Below, one piece after another: positions 1-6,281 of a stretch of 23,797 bases of DNA. A program made the translations under genes and the position numbers. Source of the stretch: JBHPCZ01 sp042573625 (GTDB taxonomy: Bacteria; Desulfobacterota; Desulfobacteria; Desulfobacterales; UBA11574); assembly GCA_042573625.1 (NCBI GenBank), contig JBHPCZ010000046.1:1-23797 (forward strand), read 5' to 3'. The notes beneath the pieces are model-generated. The model was not told where the DNA came from, did no database searches, and was given only the letters and a program-made list of their open reading frames with translations. Within the stretch, counting starts at the first letter, position 1, and every line of letters starts with the position of its first letter.

Positions 1-697
1 CCTGCCGGTAAACAAAGTCCTGATAATGCGAGGTAATTGACCTGGCTCTGTTTTTCATTGCGGCAATTGGGGCGGAAAATTCGTCAATGTACGTCGTTGC
101 TGCTATCATCAGCGTGATGTCGTGAAATTTCTCACCCACCGGCGTCATTGTCATGTATTTCTGCCGAATCGTCCCATTCGGTTCAAGCCAGTCGTAATAC
201 CCCGACACCTCCTTGCCGGACAGGGTGGGCTGAAATATAGCCCACCATGAAGGTAGTTTTTTTGCCAAAAACGCCATTTCACGATCAATCAGGATCGGAT
301 TGGGGTGGATGCGCATAATACCTGTCCCTGCTTCATACAGGCAGGTATAGCCGGTTGTTCCGACTTTTTGCATAGCGATGTTCTTGAAGTACGACTTGTC
401 TTGCAGATCCTTTATCGATGCATCCGGATACGCCTTCAGAAATATCTCGATCTGCTTCGCCACATTCTTGGCCTTGTCCTGAATGATCTTTTGACCTTGC
501 CGCTGGAGGAGGAGCTTTGCGTCGTCGTTCAATTCATGTGTTGATCTTTGGAGCAGGCCTTCCAGGTAGTTTTTCGTAACCAACGACCCGAACACAACGA
601 AAAAAAGCAAAAGCACGATCGGTATGAGTGAAACAAATAGGTAATCTCTCGCGAATTGTCGCGCCATCGAGCGAGATTGACGATTTGATTTCTTCAT
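1..697 (-). CDS. Cache-domain membrane sensor, N-terminal part
   Basis: This is the N-terminal 232 codons of a gene that continues past the left edge. ATG at 697 is preferred over the in-frame ATG at 703 because an AGGGAGA ribosome site lies 6 bases ahead of it. A short basic N-terminus is followed by one hydrophobic membrane segment (about residues 19-40), then a predicted periplasmic region with a helical stretch and a Cache-like core (GTTGYTCLYEAGTG, then MRIHPNP and YYDWLEPNG). This layout is known from ligand-sensing chemoreceptors, histidine kinases and nucleotide cyclases. The output domain is outside the window, so the type of receptor cannot be stated. No ligand can be inferred. Confidence 0.75.
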   Translation of the reverse strand, partial: MKKSNRQSRSMARQFARDYLFVSLIPIVLLLFFVVFGSLVTKNYLEGLLQRSTHELNDDAKLLLQRQGQKIIQDKAKNVAKQIEIFLKAYPDASIKDLQDKSYFKNIAMQKVGTTGYTCLYEAGTGIMRIHPNPILIDREMAFLAKKLPSWWAIFQPTLSGKEVSGYYDWLEPNGTIRQKYMTMTPVGEKFHDITLMIAATTYIDEFSAPIAAMKNRARSITSHYQDFVYRQ

Positions 698-1260
698 TGG
701 CATTCTCCCTTAACACTGCAATTTAACATTTGGGGTCGGACCACGATAACATATTCTGGATGATTTTTTTTCGATTTTCATCGACAAGTCAATTAATGTA
801 AAAACTTAAAGAGCGCCAGGTTAAAATGTTCATTAAATGGTCAAATAGGGAGGCACCCTTTAGTGTTTAATAGCACTATAAAAAAAGTTTAAAAAGTTTT
901 TTATATATTTATGGATGCCCCGCAGAATCCAAAACTCGCCCTTCGGGCTCAAACAGTTGGAGTCGCTTTTCTTTCACTTCGCCAAGATTTATGGATAAAA
1001 AACGTTTCAATGAGCGCTCAAAGAGATTTTTGTTTGGGCAACAACCCATAAAGATGCGACCCCGTTGTTTTTTAACGTCCACTGAAGCAGGACTCAGTCC
1101 AGTTTCAGTGGAAAATTTTCTAATTAAACTGGAAAATATCTTATAAAAACATGACCTGGCCAATATCATTGATGTTTCTCTTTTTCGATTCTTCCATAAA
1201 CACCCAACATTTCAAATAGATATCCTTGCTCATTTTTTACTTGCCTCCAGTCGCTAAGAT
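698..1260. other. AT-rich intergenic stretch without a convincing gene
   Basis: This 560-base stretch between two divergent genes should hold the promoter of the Cache sensor. It contains a decayed copy of the short dispersed repeat at 1051-1072 (AAGATGCGACCCCGTTGTTT). An 86-codon frame on the minus strand across 909-1169 runs through that repeat, has no ribosome site and resembles no family I know, so I do not call it a gene. Confidence 0.5.
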
Positions 1261-1276
1261 TGGCACCTTTCTTGCT
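1261..1276 (+). promoter_or_regulatory. Candidate sigma-54 (RpoN) -24/-12 promoter
   Basis: TGGCACCTTTCTTGCT matches the sigma-54 consensus TGGCACGNNNNTTGCW at all but one specified position, with GG and GC exactly 10 bases apart. Transcription would start near 1287, about 70 bases before the small gene at 1358. Sigma-54 promoters need an enhancer-binding activator; no binding site for one was identified. Confidence 0.65.
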
Positions 1277-1357
1277 ACATTTCATGTCAACCACTGCAGC
1301 CCCATTTTAATTTAGGGAAAAGCTTATCAGATGATAACCAACATTGGAGGTAAAAGA

Positions 1358-1618
1358 ATGAAAAGAGAGATTAGCAGAAAATTCGATATGCCCAATGAAC
1401 AGGAATTAAAAGAGATGGGCAAAGTAGCTGAGAACGAACTCAATCGTCTCCTGGAAGAGAACCCGCAGATAAAAGAATTTCAAAATGATATCGAATGGCA
1501 ATTAGAAAATGCAGGAAATTATACAAACCGAATGGTAGCTTTAGGCTCTTCTTTTAAATGGCTGAATGTAGAAAGACAAAATGGAAAGGTCTACCTGGCC
1601 AAATACAATATGATATGA
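1358..1618 (+). CDS. Small charged hypothetical protein (86 aa)
   Basis: I do not recognise this 86-residue protein. ATG at 1358 is chosen because a strong GGAGG (1346-1350) lies 7 bases upstream; the earlier in-frame ATG at 1331 lacks a ribosome site. The product is hydrophilic, rich in Glu, Lys and Asn, and probably mostly helical (ELKEMGKVAENELNRLLEEN). It has no signal peptide, no membrane segment and no cysteines. It ends with a short, more hydrophobic part (VALGSSFKWLNVERQNG). A near-consensus sigma-54 promoter precedes it and a Rho-independent terminator follows it, so it appears to be a complete single-gene unit. That supports it being a real, conditionally expressed gene, but its function is unknown. 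Confidence 0.7.
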   Translation: MKREISRKFDMPNEQELKEMGKVAENELNRLLEENPQIKEFQNDIEWQLENAGNYTNRMVALGSSFKWLNVERQNGKVYLAKYNMI

Positions 1619-1662
1619 AATCTGAAGAGAGATTTTGCTCTTATAAAAATTTGATTTTCAAT

Positions 1663-1697
1663 AAGGACAAATCCGTATTACATGGTTCGTCCTTTTT
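1663..1697 (+). terminator. Rho-independent terminator after the 86-aa gene
   Basis: AAGGAC (1663-1668) pairs with GTCCTT (1689-1694), with further pairing of AATCC and GGTT inside, and the stem is followed directly by a run of T. It lies 45 bases after the stop codon. Confidence 0.6.
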
Positions 1698-1727
1698 ATG
1701 TTTTATTGATTTTCATAGGCGTAATAA

Positions 1728-1911
1728 CAAGCCATCTCAAAAATGTAGATCACGTTCAAAGACAAACCCGCCAGAGGCGGATAAAGCGCGAGACGCTGTA
1801 GGCGTCATGTGTAACATATGAAAAAGCGCTGCATACATGGGAGTATGTGAATATTTTGAGGAGGCTCGCAACACCGTCATTGGGCGTCAGATGCATTTTT
1901 GAGATGGCTTG
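1728..1911. repeat. MITE-like element with 18-bp perfect terminal inverted repeats
   Basis: CAAGCCATCTCAAAAATG at 1728-1745 is repeated as an exact inverted copy at 1894-1911, enclosing 148 bases without a plausible gene. The interior contains a small hairpin (GACGC TGTA GGCGTC). I could not see an unambiguous target-site duplication. The layout suggests a non-autonomous miniature transposable element, but no related transposase is visible. Confidence 0.6.
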
Positions 1912-2477
1912 AGGCAAGAATTGCCTTCAGGTTGGTTTTTGGCAAGGTATCTTCAACGTGGGTTGTCATCTTTGTGGTGTGGAAAGCATTTTTTCTTTGA
2001 CTTGCCGGGTCGCATCCCAGTTAAATACAAGTAACAACATTTAACCCCGGTTAAATAAATGAAAGAGAAATTTAACTGGGCAGGCAGGATAAATCTTAAT
2101 TGTTAATTATTCGTTTTTTGCGTCGATTTATCTTTCCCTTCAATCGACGGTTGCGTTGAATCTCTTTTGAAATGTGATTGTGCCTTACTGTTATGCCTGC
2201 TCCGGATGTAAGGTTTTCTTCACCCAGCCAACAAATTCAACACCTTCCAAAATAAAGAAAGATGTCCCCGCCGGCATCTCCGGGATGCATCACCTGATAA
2301 AAAGCGCCGGGATATTCCACTCTCAAAAAGCGTGCCATAGAATCAACCCGATACAAAGCGGTTTGTTAACCCAATTCTAAAAGATTAAAAACCTGTTGTC
2401 TCGTTCTGCAGTTAATAAAGGCCTTAAAATGTGAGGGCAGGATGTCGGATAGATAAAGAAGTTTCAATAATTAATAA
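1912..2477. other. Intergenic region with one repeat, no confident gene
   Basis: Apart from the long-form hairpin repeat at 2001-2106 I see no supported feature. A plus-strand frame at 2174-2380 has a CxxCxxC near its start (CYACSGC) but no ribosome site and no family resemblance. Confidence 0.4.
2001..2106 (-). repeat. Dispersed repeat, long form with palindromic insert (copy 1)
   Basis: CCCAGTTAAAT (2016-2026) and ATTTAACTGGG (2070-2080) are perfect inverted arms; the 43-base loop carries a second palindrome, ATTTAACC-CC-GGTTAAAT. The outer parts (GGGTCGCATC before, AATCTTAATTGTTAA after) match the short-form repeat seen at 2471, 3452 and 9122. A related copy lies inverted at 5060-5130. 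Confidence 0.6.
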
Positions 2478-2501
2478 TTAAGATGCGGCCCTGTTGTCTT
2501 T
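2471..2501 (+). repeat. Dispersed repeat, short form
   Basis: TTAATAATTAAGATGCGGCC followed by CTGTTGTCTTT. Close copies lie at 3452-3482 and 9122-9152, and decayed ones at 1051-1072 and perhaps 13171-13205. Its other strand encodes the last residues (KDNRAAS) of the small protein at 2478-2660. Confidence 0.6.
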
Positions 2502-2660
2502 GGCGATGTGCAAGTCCGGGCTGCCCTTTCGCCGGCGAATCACCTGGATGTTGCCAGGCGGGCGGGCGGGGGGCCGTTCAGGTTTCTTCGTGTCTCGGTC
2601 GGCGGCGTTGATCAGCCGGCGCAACAGGGTTTCAATCTCTTTTCGTTTTACGTCGTCCAT
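2478..2660 (-). CDS. Small basic proline/arginine-rich hypothetical protein (60 aa)
   Basis: ATG at 2660 is preceded by AAGGA at a good distance, which decides this start over the longer upstream frame. The 60-residue product has a charged helical N-terminal half (residues 1-26) and a proline-rich linker (KPERPPARPPG). It ends in a basic segment, VIRRRKGSPDLHIAKDNRAAS. No cysteine, signal peptide or membrane segment is present. I do not recognise the family. The last codons lie inside a dispersed repeat that also occurs elsewhere in the window, so the C-terminus may have been donated by the repeat, or the repeat family may derive from the 3' end of such genes. Whether it is expressed is uncertain. 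Confidence 0.45.
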   Translation of the reverse strand: MDDVKRKEIETLLRRLINAADRDTKKPERPPARPPGNIQVIRRRKGSPDLHIAKDNRAAS

Positions 2661-2780
2661 TAAAATCCTTCTTTTTTTTGTGGCGGTTTCGCATGAACCG
2701 GTCTCTGGTATCAATGCGACGGCGGCACCCGTCAAGCAGCGGACAGGCGTCGTGCACCGTAAAAATAGTTACACCCTAAT

Positions 2781-3097
2781 TGGGCGAAAGTCGAGGATGC
2801 CTCAAATCCAAGGCATCAAGGGTGGCAATCGACTGTCTTCGACCTTGAGCTCAGCCGAAGTCATGCCGTAGTCGTCTACTGCGAGCCCTTGATAACGCAA
2901 ATGCCGAAGGTAATAGGGTATCATCGGCTTGTCCACCTCGGGCGGGCTTTCCCAACGGGCAAACAAAATGGGATGTTGTTCTAAATCCATATCTCGCTAA
3001 TAGAAGAGTTATGAAAATGCATCCAAATCTACAAAAATGCATAACAAATTAAACACATAAAACATGTTTCACATTTTGTTTACGCTCATTTAGGGTT
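2781..3097. repeat. Roughly 300-bp dispersed repeat, copy A
   Basis: This segment aligns over its whole length with 9220-9568. Shared blocks include ATCCAAGG, CGACTGTCTTCGACC, AACAAAATGGGAT, TTAAACACATAAAA and TTTACGCTCATTTAGGGTT. Minus-strand frames across it are not conserved between the copies because of indels, so it is probably non-coding. Copy B precedes a toxin-antitoxin pair; copy A is followed by unrelated-looking DNA. Confidence 0.7.
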
Positions 3098-3353
3098 ACA
3101 CTGCAGCATATAGGTAGATGATGCGTCGGATAACATGAGTAGTACGAAATAAAGCGAGAAAAAAGAACCGGCCGGCAAGCGCCTGAAGATGGGAATCCGG
3201 TTTCCGTATTTATGACGAACGAACACATCGGATCGCACCATATAACACGATATGCGTTTTGGCAAGGAGATTCTGCTCTGAAATACCGTGTCGCAGGAGA
3301 TGGCGGACGATTTAAGCAATAACTTAATTTAATTTGTCGATTTTCTTCCAATA
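3098..3353. other. Unassigned stretch between the two shared blocks of copy A
   Basis: In copy B the corresponding position holds the toxin-antitoxin genes and their flanks. Here there are only about 255 bases, with no recognisable toxin or antitoxin remnant in any frame that I could find and no ribosome site. A different cargo or a decayed one are both possible. Confidence 0.35.
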
Positions 3354-3425
3354 CCGGCCAAAAGCTGGCTTTGTCCGGGGTGAAAATAGGGCAATCGCTC
3401 AACGTCAGGATATGGCCGGGATGAT
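3354..3425 (-). repeat. Right-hand shared block, copy A
   Basis: This block is about 80 percent identical by eye to 10387-10458. On the minus strand both copies keep the same reading frame, GHILTLxDxPxFxPDKA followed by xFWP, although neither copy is an intact gene. It is perhaps a fragment of a coding sequence carried with the repeat. Confidence 0.6.
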
Positions 3426-3438
3426 AGAGGTCCAATGG

Positions 3439-3482
3439 GGTCGCATCTTAATTATTATTAAGATGCAACCTATTGTCTTTCT
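3439..3482. repeat. Short-form repeat in palindromic arrangement
   Basis: GCATCTTAAT (3443-3452) and ATTAAGATGC (3457-3466) form a perfect 10-bp stem with loop TATT, extendable to 14 bp with one mismatch (GG and CC at the outer ends). The right half continues as a short-form repeat (AAGATGCAACCTATTGTCTTT). It lies 1 base beyond the ywbE stop codon and might act as an mRNA 3' end, but there is no clear T-run. Confidence 0.55.
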
Positions 3483-3483
3483 C

Positions 3484-3678
3484 TTATTCTAATACTTCCT
3501 TCACCCTTCCGATTTCACCTTTTTCCAAACGGACTTTAATACCATGAGGGTGAGTCCGCGATTTTGTCAGGATGTCCTTTACGATACCTTTTGTCAATTT
3601 TCCGGACCGCTGATCTTTTTTCAATACGATCAGAACCTGCATGCCGGGCTTAACTTTTCCACGATGGGTAACATTCAT
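3484..3678 (-). CDS. ywbE: YwbE family protein
   Basis: This 64-residue protein matches the YwbE (DUF2196) family over its full usual length: an N-terminal VKPGMQVLIVLKKDQRSGKL, then GIVKDILTKS, HPHGIKVRLEKGEIGRVKEVL. The family is a small, KOW/SH3-like beta fold found widely in bacteria. Its function is not established, although the basic character would suit nucleic-acid contact (inference). The start codon has only a weak ribosome site (GTGAAAG). It is separated from yciH by about 300 bases that contain a peptidase remnant, so it probably has its own promoter. A palindromic repeat begins directly after the stop codon. Confidence 0.85.
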   Translation of the reverse strand: MNVTHRGKVKPGMQVLIVLKKDQRSGKLTKGIVKDILTKSRTHPHGIKVRLEKGEIGRVKEVLE

Positions 3679-3815
3679 GGTTTTACTTTCACTACCGCCG
3701 GAAGTATGCGGTTTTGCGTATTTCCGCCACCTGTCCGGTTAAGTTTTGATTCACTTATATGCAGCAGGCCATCAACGACGCCTGGATAGACAAACCCATT
3801 TTGAAGCGTTGATCC

Positions 3816-3968
3816 TTACGGGATTTTGTGGAAATGCTGGCAGTCCTTGAGCGTCTCCCAGTTTCCGCCCCATGTCCATCCCAATTTCAAAAATTCCGCA
3901 ACAATCGGGTTGTTCACGGTCCCCGGCAGTGCCGGTATAAACGACGATCCCAGCCTCGCACACCGCGG
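3816..3968 (-). pseudogene. C-terminal remnant of an M15-type D-Ala-D-Ala carboxypeptidase
   Basis: The open frame reads ARLGSSFIPALPG, then VAEFLKLGWTWGGNWETLKD, then CQHFHKIP and stop. The WTWGG-W-x5-D-x2-HF block is the C-terminal signature of M15_4 (VanY/endolysin-like) peptidases, in which the last His binds zinc. A stop codon at 3969-3971 cuts the frame, and the upstream part with the H-x6-D zinc ligands is absent, so this is a fragment of about 50 residues. Overlapping frames on both strands here show no other family resemblance. Confidence 0.6.
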
Positions 3969-4009
3969 TCAGCAAAGTGAAAATGAAAAATCCATATTGC
4001 ATCATGCAG

Positions 4010-4375
4010 CTAACCCCCGGCGAGCTTCACGGTGTAGCCCTGATTTTTGATCTCGGCCTGCAGGGTTTTTCTGTGGTCGCCCTGGATAACGATAACGCCA
4101 TCCTTCACGGACCCGCCGGTACCGCAGCAGCGCTTCAGCGTTTTGGCAAACTGTTTCAATTCTTTGTCGTCCAGCGGGAGCCCCCAAACAGATGTGACGG
4201 TTTTCCCTCTCCGGCCGCTGACTTCCCGCCGGATTCTCACAACCCCGTCACTCGGGCATGCCTGCCGCTGCTTTTTGCCTTTTTTCTTTTTGCAGGCGCA
4301 CTCGGCAGTCGGCCGCGCGCATTCCGGGCAGATGCGGCCGGATTCTGTTGAATAAACTAATCTGCTATTACCCAT
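4010..4375 (-). CDS. yciH: YciH/SUI1 (eIF1-like) translation initiation factor family
   Basis: This 121-residue protein has the bacterial YciH form of the SUI1 fold. The N-terminal region carries cysteines C16, C19, C26 and C28 (ICPECARPTAECAC), which could bind a metal. A basic linker KKKKGKKQR follows, then the SUI1 core with RREVSGRRGKTVTSVWGLPL, LKRCCGTGGSVKDG and VIVIQGDHRKTL. Eukaryotic eIF1 controls start-codon selection. The bacterial members resemble it and bind the small ribosomal subunit, but their role is less certain. AGGAT lies ahead of the ATG. It starts 17 bases after the ferredoxin gene and is probably co-transcribed with it. Confidence 0.9.
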   Translation of the reverse strand: MGNSRLVYSTESGRICPECARPTAECACKKKKGKKQRQACPSDGVVRIRREVSGRRGKTVTSVWGLPLDDKELKQFAKTLKRCCGTGGSVKDGVIVIQGDHRKTLQAEIKNQGYTVKLAGG

Positions 4376-4392
4376 TACTTTTATCCTGTTTT

Positions 4393-4590
4393 TTATTCAC
4401 AGGAGCTATGATCAATGGCGTTTTCCGGGCAAACTTCAACACAGCCATTAATATTAGCCGGAACAGTTTTACCATCTTTCAGTTCGTAGATCTCCCCCGG
4501 GCAAGAATCCACGCAGTCGCCATGTTCTTTGCATTTGTCGTAATCCACTTTAATTGTGACCAGATCGCTTTCCCATGTTTTTAAAGCCAT
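4393..4590 (-). CDS. Atypical small ferredoxin (4Fe-4S type)
   Basis: This 65-residue protein resembles small two-cluster ferredoxins, with C20-x5-C26-x3-C30-P and C50-x3-C54-P. Compared with the standard C-x2-C-x2-C-x3-C-P motif, the second ligand of motif I is His23 instead of Cys. Motif II lacks its first two cysteines, apparently through loss of about five residues (NINGCVEVCP). This leaves at most one complete cluster, ligated by C20, C26, C30 and C54 with His23 or a 3Fe-4S site as options. A terminal C64 is also present. An AGGAAA ribosome site precedes the ATG. It is in a minus-strand row with yciH downstream and the DksA-like gene upstream. Redox partner unknown. Confidence 0.8.
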   Translation of the reverse strand: MALKTWESDLVTIKVDYDKCKEHGDCVDSCPGEIYELKDGKTVPANINGCVEVCPENAIDHSSCE

Positions 4591-4659
4591 TTTGCAGGTT
4601 TCCTCTATCTATTTGCGCGTGAATAGAAACTTATAATAATTTCGTGTACGTTCCCTATA

Positions 4660-5025
4660 TCAAAAGACCTGCCCTTCCATCGCCTCAGCACATTGAACGC
4701 AGAGATCGGATTCGGGCATAATCATCAATCTTGCAAATGGGATCGGCTCTTCACACTCTCGGCACAATCCAAAATATGGATCATCGATCATCGTCAACGC
4801 ACGTTCCATTTTTGATAACGTCTGTTTTGCCCTGCTCAGGGCGGCTTCATTGATACTTTTGCTGCTGATGGCTTCCATGCGGGTGAGTCGCCCGATGGCA
4901 TTGTCCGGTGATACCGGCTGGGTGAGCAGTTTATAAGACATTATATCTTCCTTTAAGCCGTCAATCCTTTCTTTGATATGATTTTTTAATTTTTCTCTTT
5001 TCTCGGTTTCCAAAATCCTTCTCAC
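4660..5025 (-). CDS. DksA/TraR family C4 zinc-finger protein
   Basis: This 121-residue protein has a helical N-terminal coiled-coil region (about 5-80) and a C-terminal zinc finger C88-x2-C91-x17-C109-x2-C112. That is the arrangement of DksA/TraR proteins, which enter the secondary channel of RNA polymerase. The DxxDxA tip motif of true DksA is not seen; the corresponding stretch reads IGRLTRMEAISSKSINEAAL, typical of a shorter subfamily. It is therefore a DksA-like regulator rather than dksA itself. The start is taken as GTG at 5025, preceded by GGAA; a TTG a few codons inside or a later ATG (MSYKLL) are alternatives. It lies 69 bases upstream of the ferredoxin gene. Confidence 0.85.
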   Translation of the reverse strand: MRRILETEKREKLKNHIKERIDGLKEDIMSYKLLTQPVSPDNAIGRLTRMEAISSKSINEAALSRAKQTLSKMERALTMIDDPYFGLCRECEEPIPFARLMIMPESDLCVQCAEAMEGQVF

Positions 5026-5059
5026 TATTTCCGGAAAACGTTTTATCCGTTATGAATAG

Positions 5060-5130
5060 TTAATAATTAAGATTTATCCTGCCTGCCCAGTTAAATTTAT
5101 GTTGTATTTAACTGGGATGCGCCCTTGGTT
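5060..5130 (+). repeat. Dispersed repeat, long form with palindromic insert (copy 2)
   Basis: CCCAGTTAAAT (5086-5096) and ATTTAACTGGG (5106-5116) are perfect 11-bp arms around a 9-base loop. TAATAATTAAGAT before and GATGCGCCC after are the two halves of the short-form repeat, split at the same point as in the copy at 2001-2106. It sits between the MshEN-like gene and the DksA-like gene and would form an RNA hairpin if transcribed. Confidence 0.6.
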
Positions 5131-5134
5131 CGAT

Positions 5135-5491
5135 CTAAGTGTCCTGGGAGGATTCTTTTTGTAAAGCTAATGCGTGTTGCAATTCATTATCTTTGAGGAC
5201 GCCAATTTCAATGAGGATCTCTCCGAGTCTCCTCTTCATTCTATCCAAAGCCCAATTAAGGTCTTCGGGCGTTATATATCCCATTTTCTTACATATCTCG
5301 CCGATCTTAATCGATTCCTTCTCTTGACGACCCAGTGCAATGTGTAATTGTTCAGCTGTTATACGATCAGATCGAACCAAAACCTCACCAAATCTTACCC
5401 TTTGTTCTGATAACGCCCTATATAGTTCTTCTTCTGTTATATATCCCTTGGAAACCAGAATTTTGCCGATTTTGGGTTTATGTTCAACCAT
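5135..5491 (-). CDS. Stand-alone MshEN/GspE N-domain-like protein with four motif copies
   Basis: The 118-residue protein consists of four successive 24-residue motifs at 7-30, 33-56, 62-85 and 88-111. The last (RLGEILIEIG, then L104, L108, Q111) fits the MshEN pattern R-L-G-x2-L-x3-G-x6-L-x3-L-x2-Q exactly. The others keep the glycine of position 3 and the L-x3-L spacing, with Lys or Phe changes at positions 1-2 and Asp42 in place of the second Gly in motif 2. MshEN domains of type II secretion and pilus ATPases bind cyclic di-GMP. Here the ATPase is absent, so an adaptor or c-di-GMP sensor is possible (inference). ATG at 5491 has GGAGGAGG 10 bases upstream, favouring it over the longer frame. 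Confidence 0.7.
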   Translation of the reverse strand: MVEHKPKIGKILVSKGYITEEELYRALSEQRVRFGEVLVRSDRITAEQLHIALGRQEKESIKIGEICKKMGYITPEDLNWALDRMKRRLGEILIEIGVLKDNELQHALALQKESSQDT

Positions 5492-5881
5492 CTTGTTTCT
5501 GCCTCCTCCTTTAATGATTGTTAAATGAATGGAAAGTTTATCAAATGATGGGAATGCACAGTTTGGTGCTTGAACGTTAAATCGCCGAAAAATCAAGAAT
5601 TTTAAGTGAAATGAAGCTCCCTGCAGCAAGCTGCAGGGAATTAGCCCGGATGTTGCACGAACGCTTTTAACTTGAAGTCATTTTGTCTCAGAAGTGAAAA
5701 AAGAACGAATAATCAGTCAAAATCATTTTCTCTCATCTGATAAAAAGATTTTTTTGGGAATAAATCTTTACCGACTGCAATGTTTTCAATCGTTAAACGC
5801 ACCTATCCATTCATATTTATAAAGAAGACCAAATTACTATCAATTCACAATCGTCAGGCAGTGCTCAGCCGGTTAGAGACC
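5492..5881. other. AT-rich intergenic region with one palindromic repeat
   Basis: I see no gene here. Apart from the ribosome site of the MshEN-like gene, the only clear structure is the CCCTGCAG hairpin at 5619-5638. Confidence 0.5.
5619..5638. repeat. CCCTGCAG hairpin repeat, copy 1
   Basis: CCCTGCAG and CTGCAGGG are perfect arms around a CAAG loop, and GGAA follows. The identical 20-base sequence recurs at 12001-12020. It is a REP-like palindrome, with no T-run on either side to make it an obvious terminator. Confidence 0.6.
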
Positions 5882-6193
5882 TTAACAAAAAGTTTTTGCA
5901 TCGGATAAGGGGTCAAGTTCGCCAATAGCGTCCCCAAGCACCCTGTTAAAGAGGCTAAGTAAAGATACAGGGAAACGCATAATTTCATGGGCCCATATTA
6001 ACGTATGCACGTGATCTCCCATGAAGCGGCCTTCTAAAACTTTGGACTCCTTTTGTAGTGCCAGCTCTCTGAAAACGTCGCCAAGATGTTTTCTCAGACT
6101 TCCGAATAATACTTTTTTACGGTATTTCGGAATCCAGATCAGATGATACGTGCAATCCCATGTGGTATGACTTAAACTTCGAAAATCATTCAT
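5882..6193 (-). pseudogene. tnpA: Truncated IS200/IS605 family transposase TnpA
   Basis: Residues 1-55 match IS200-type HUH transposases: TYHLIWIPKYRKKVLFG, LGDVFRELALQKESKVLEG, and FMGDHVHTLI with the catalytic HVH pair. After HTLI the similarity stops. The rest (WAHEIMRFPVSLLSLF onward) is unrelated, and the C-terminal helix with the catalytic Tyr is missing: 103 residues against about 140-150 normally. The junction falls in a 20-base sequence that also occurs at 9205-9224, so another element joined here. GGAGG precedes the ATG. The product cannot be an active transposase by itself. Confidence 0.75.
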
Positions 6194-6281
6194 CGAAAGC
6201 CTCCTTACTTGTTAACTTTGAGCGGTTCACTTGTTTGTGAGGCTTTCGTATATTCTCGTAAATGTCAAACTCTGGGAGTCT

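Noticed and set aside
909..1169. 86-codon minus-strand frame
   Set aside because: No ribosome site, no family resemblance, and it runs through a decayed dispersed repeat.
2174..2380. 68-codon plus-strand frame with CYACSGC
   Set aside because: Lacks a ribosome site, and a three-cysteine start alone is not evidence for a gene; composition looks random.
2802..2990. 62-codon minus-strand frame in repeat copy A
   Set aside because: The homologous copy B has indels that break the frame, so it is not conserved as protein.
3049..3435. 128-codon minus-strand frame
   Set aside because: Only the first 25 or so residues correspond to anything conserved in the window (the shared block); the rest is rich in Cys, Arg and Ser and unlike a real protein.
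3826..4351. Several plus-strand frames opposite the M15 remnant and yciH
   Set aside because: They are antisense to recognised coding sequence.
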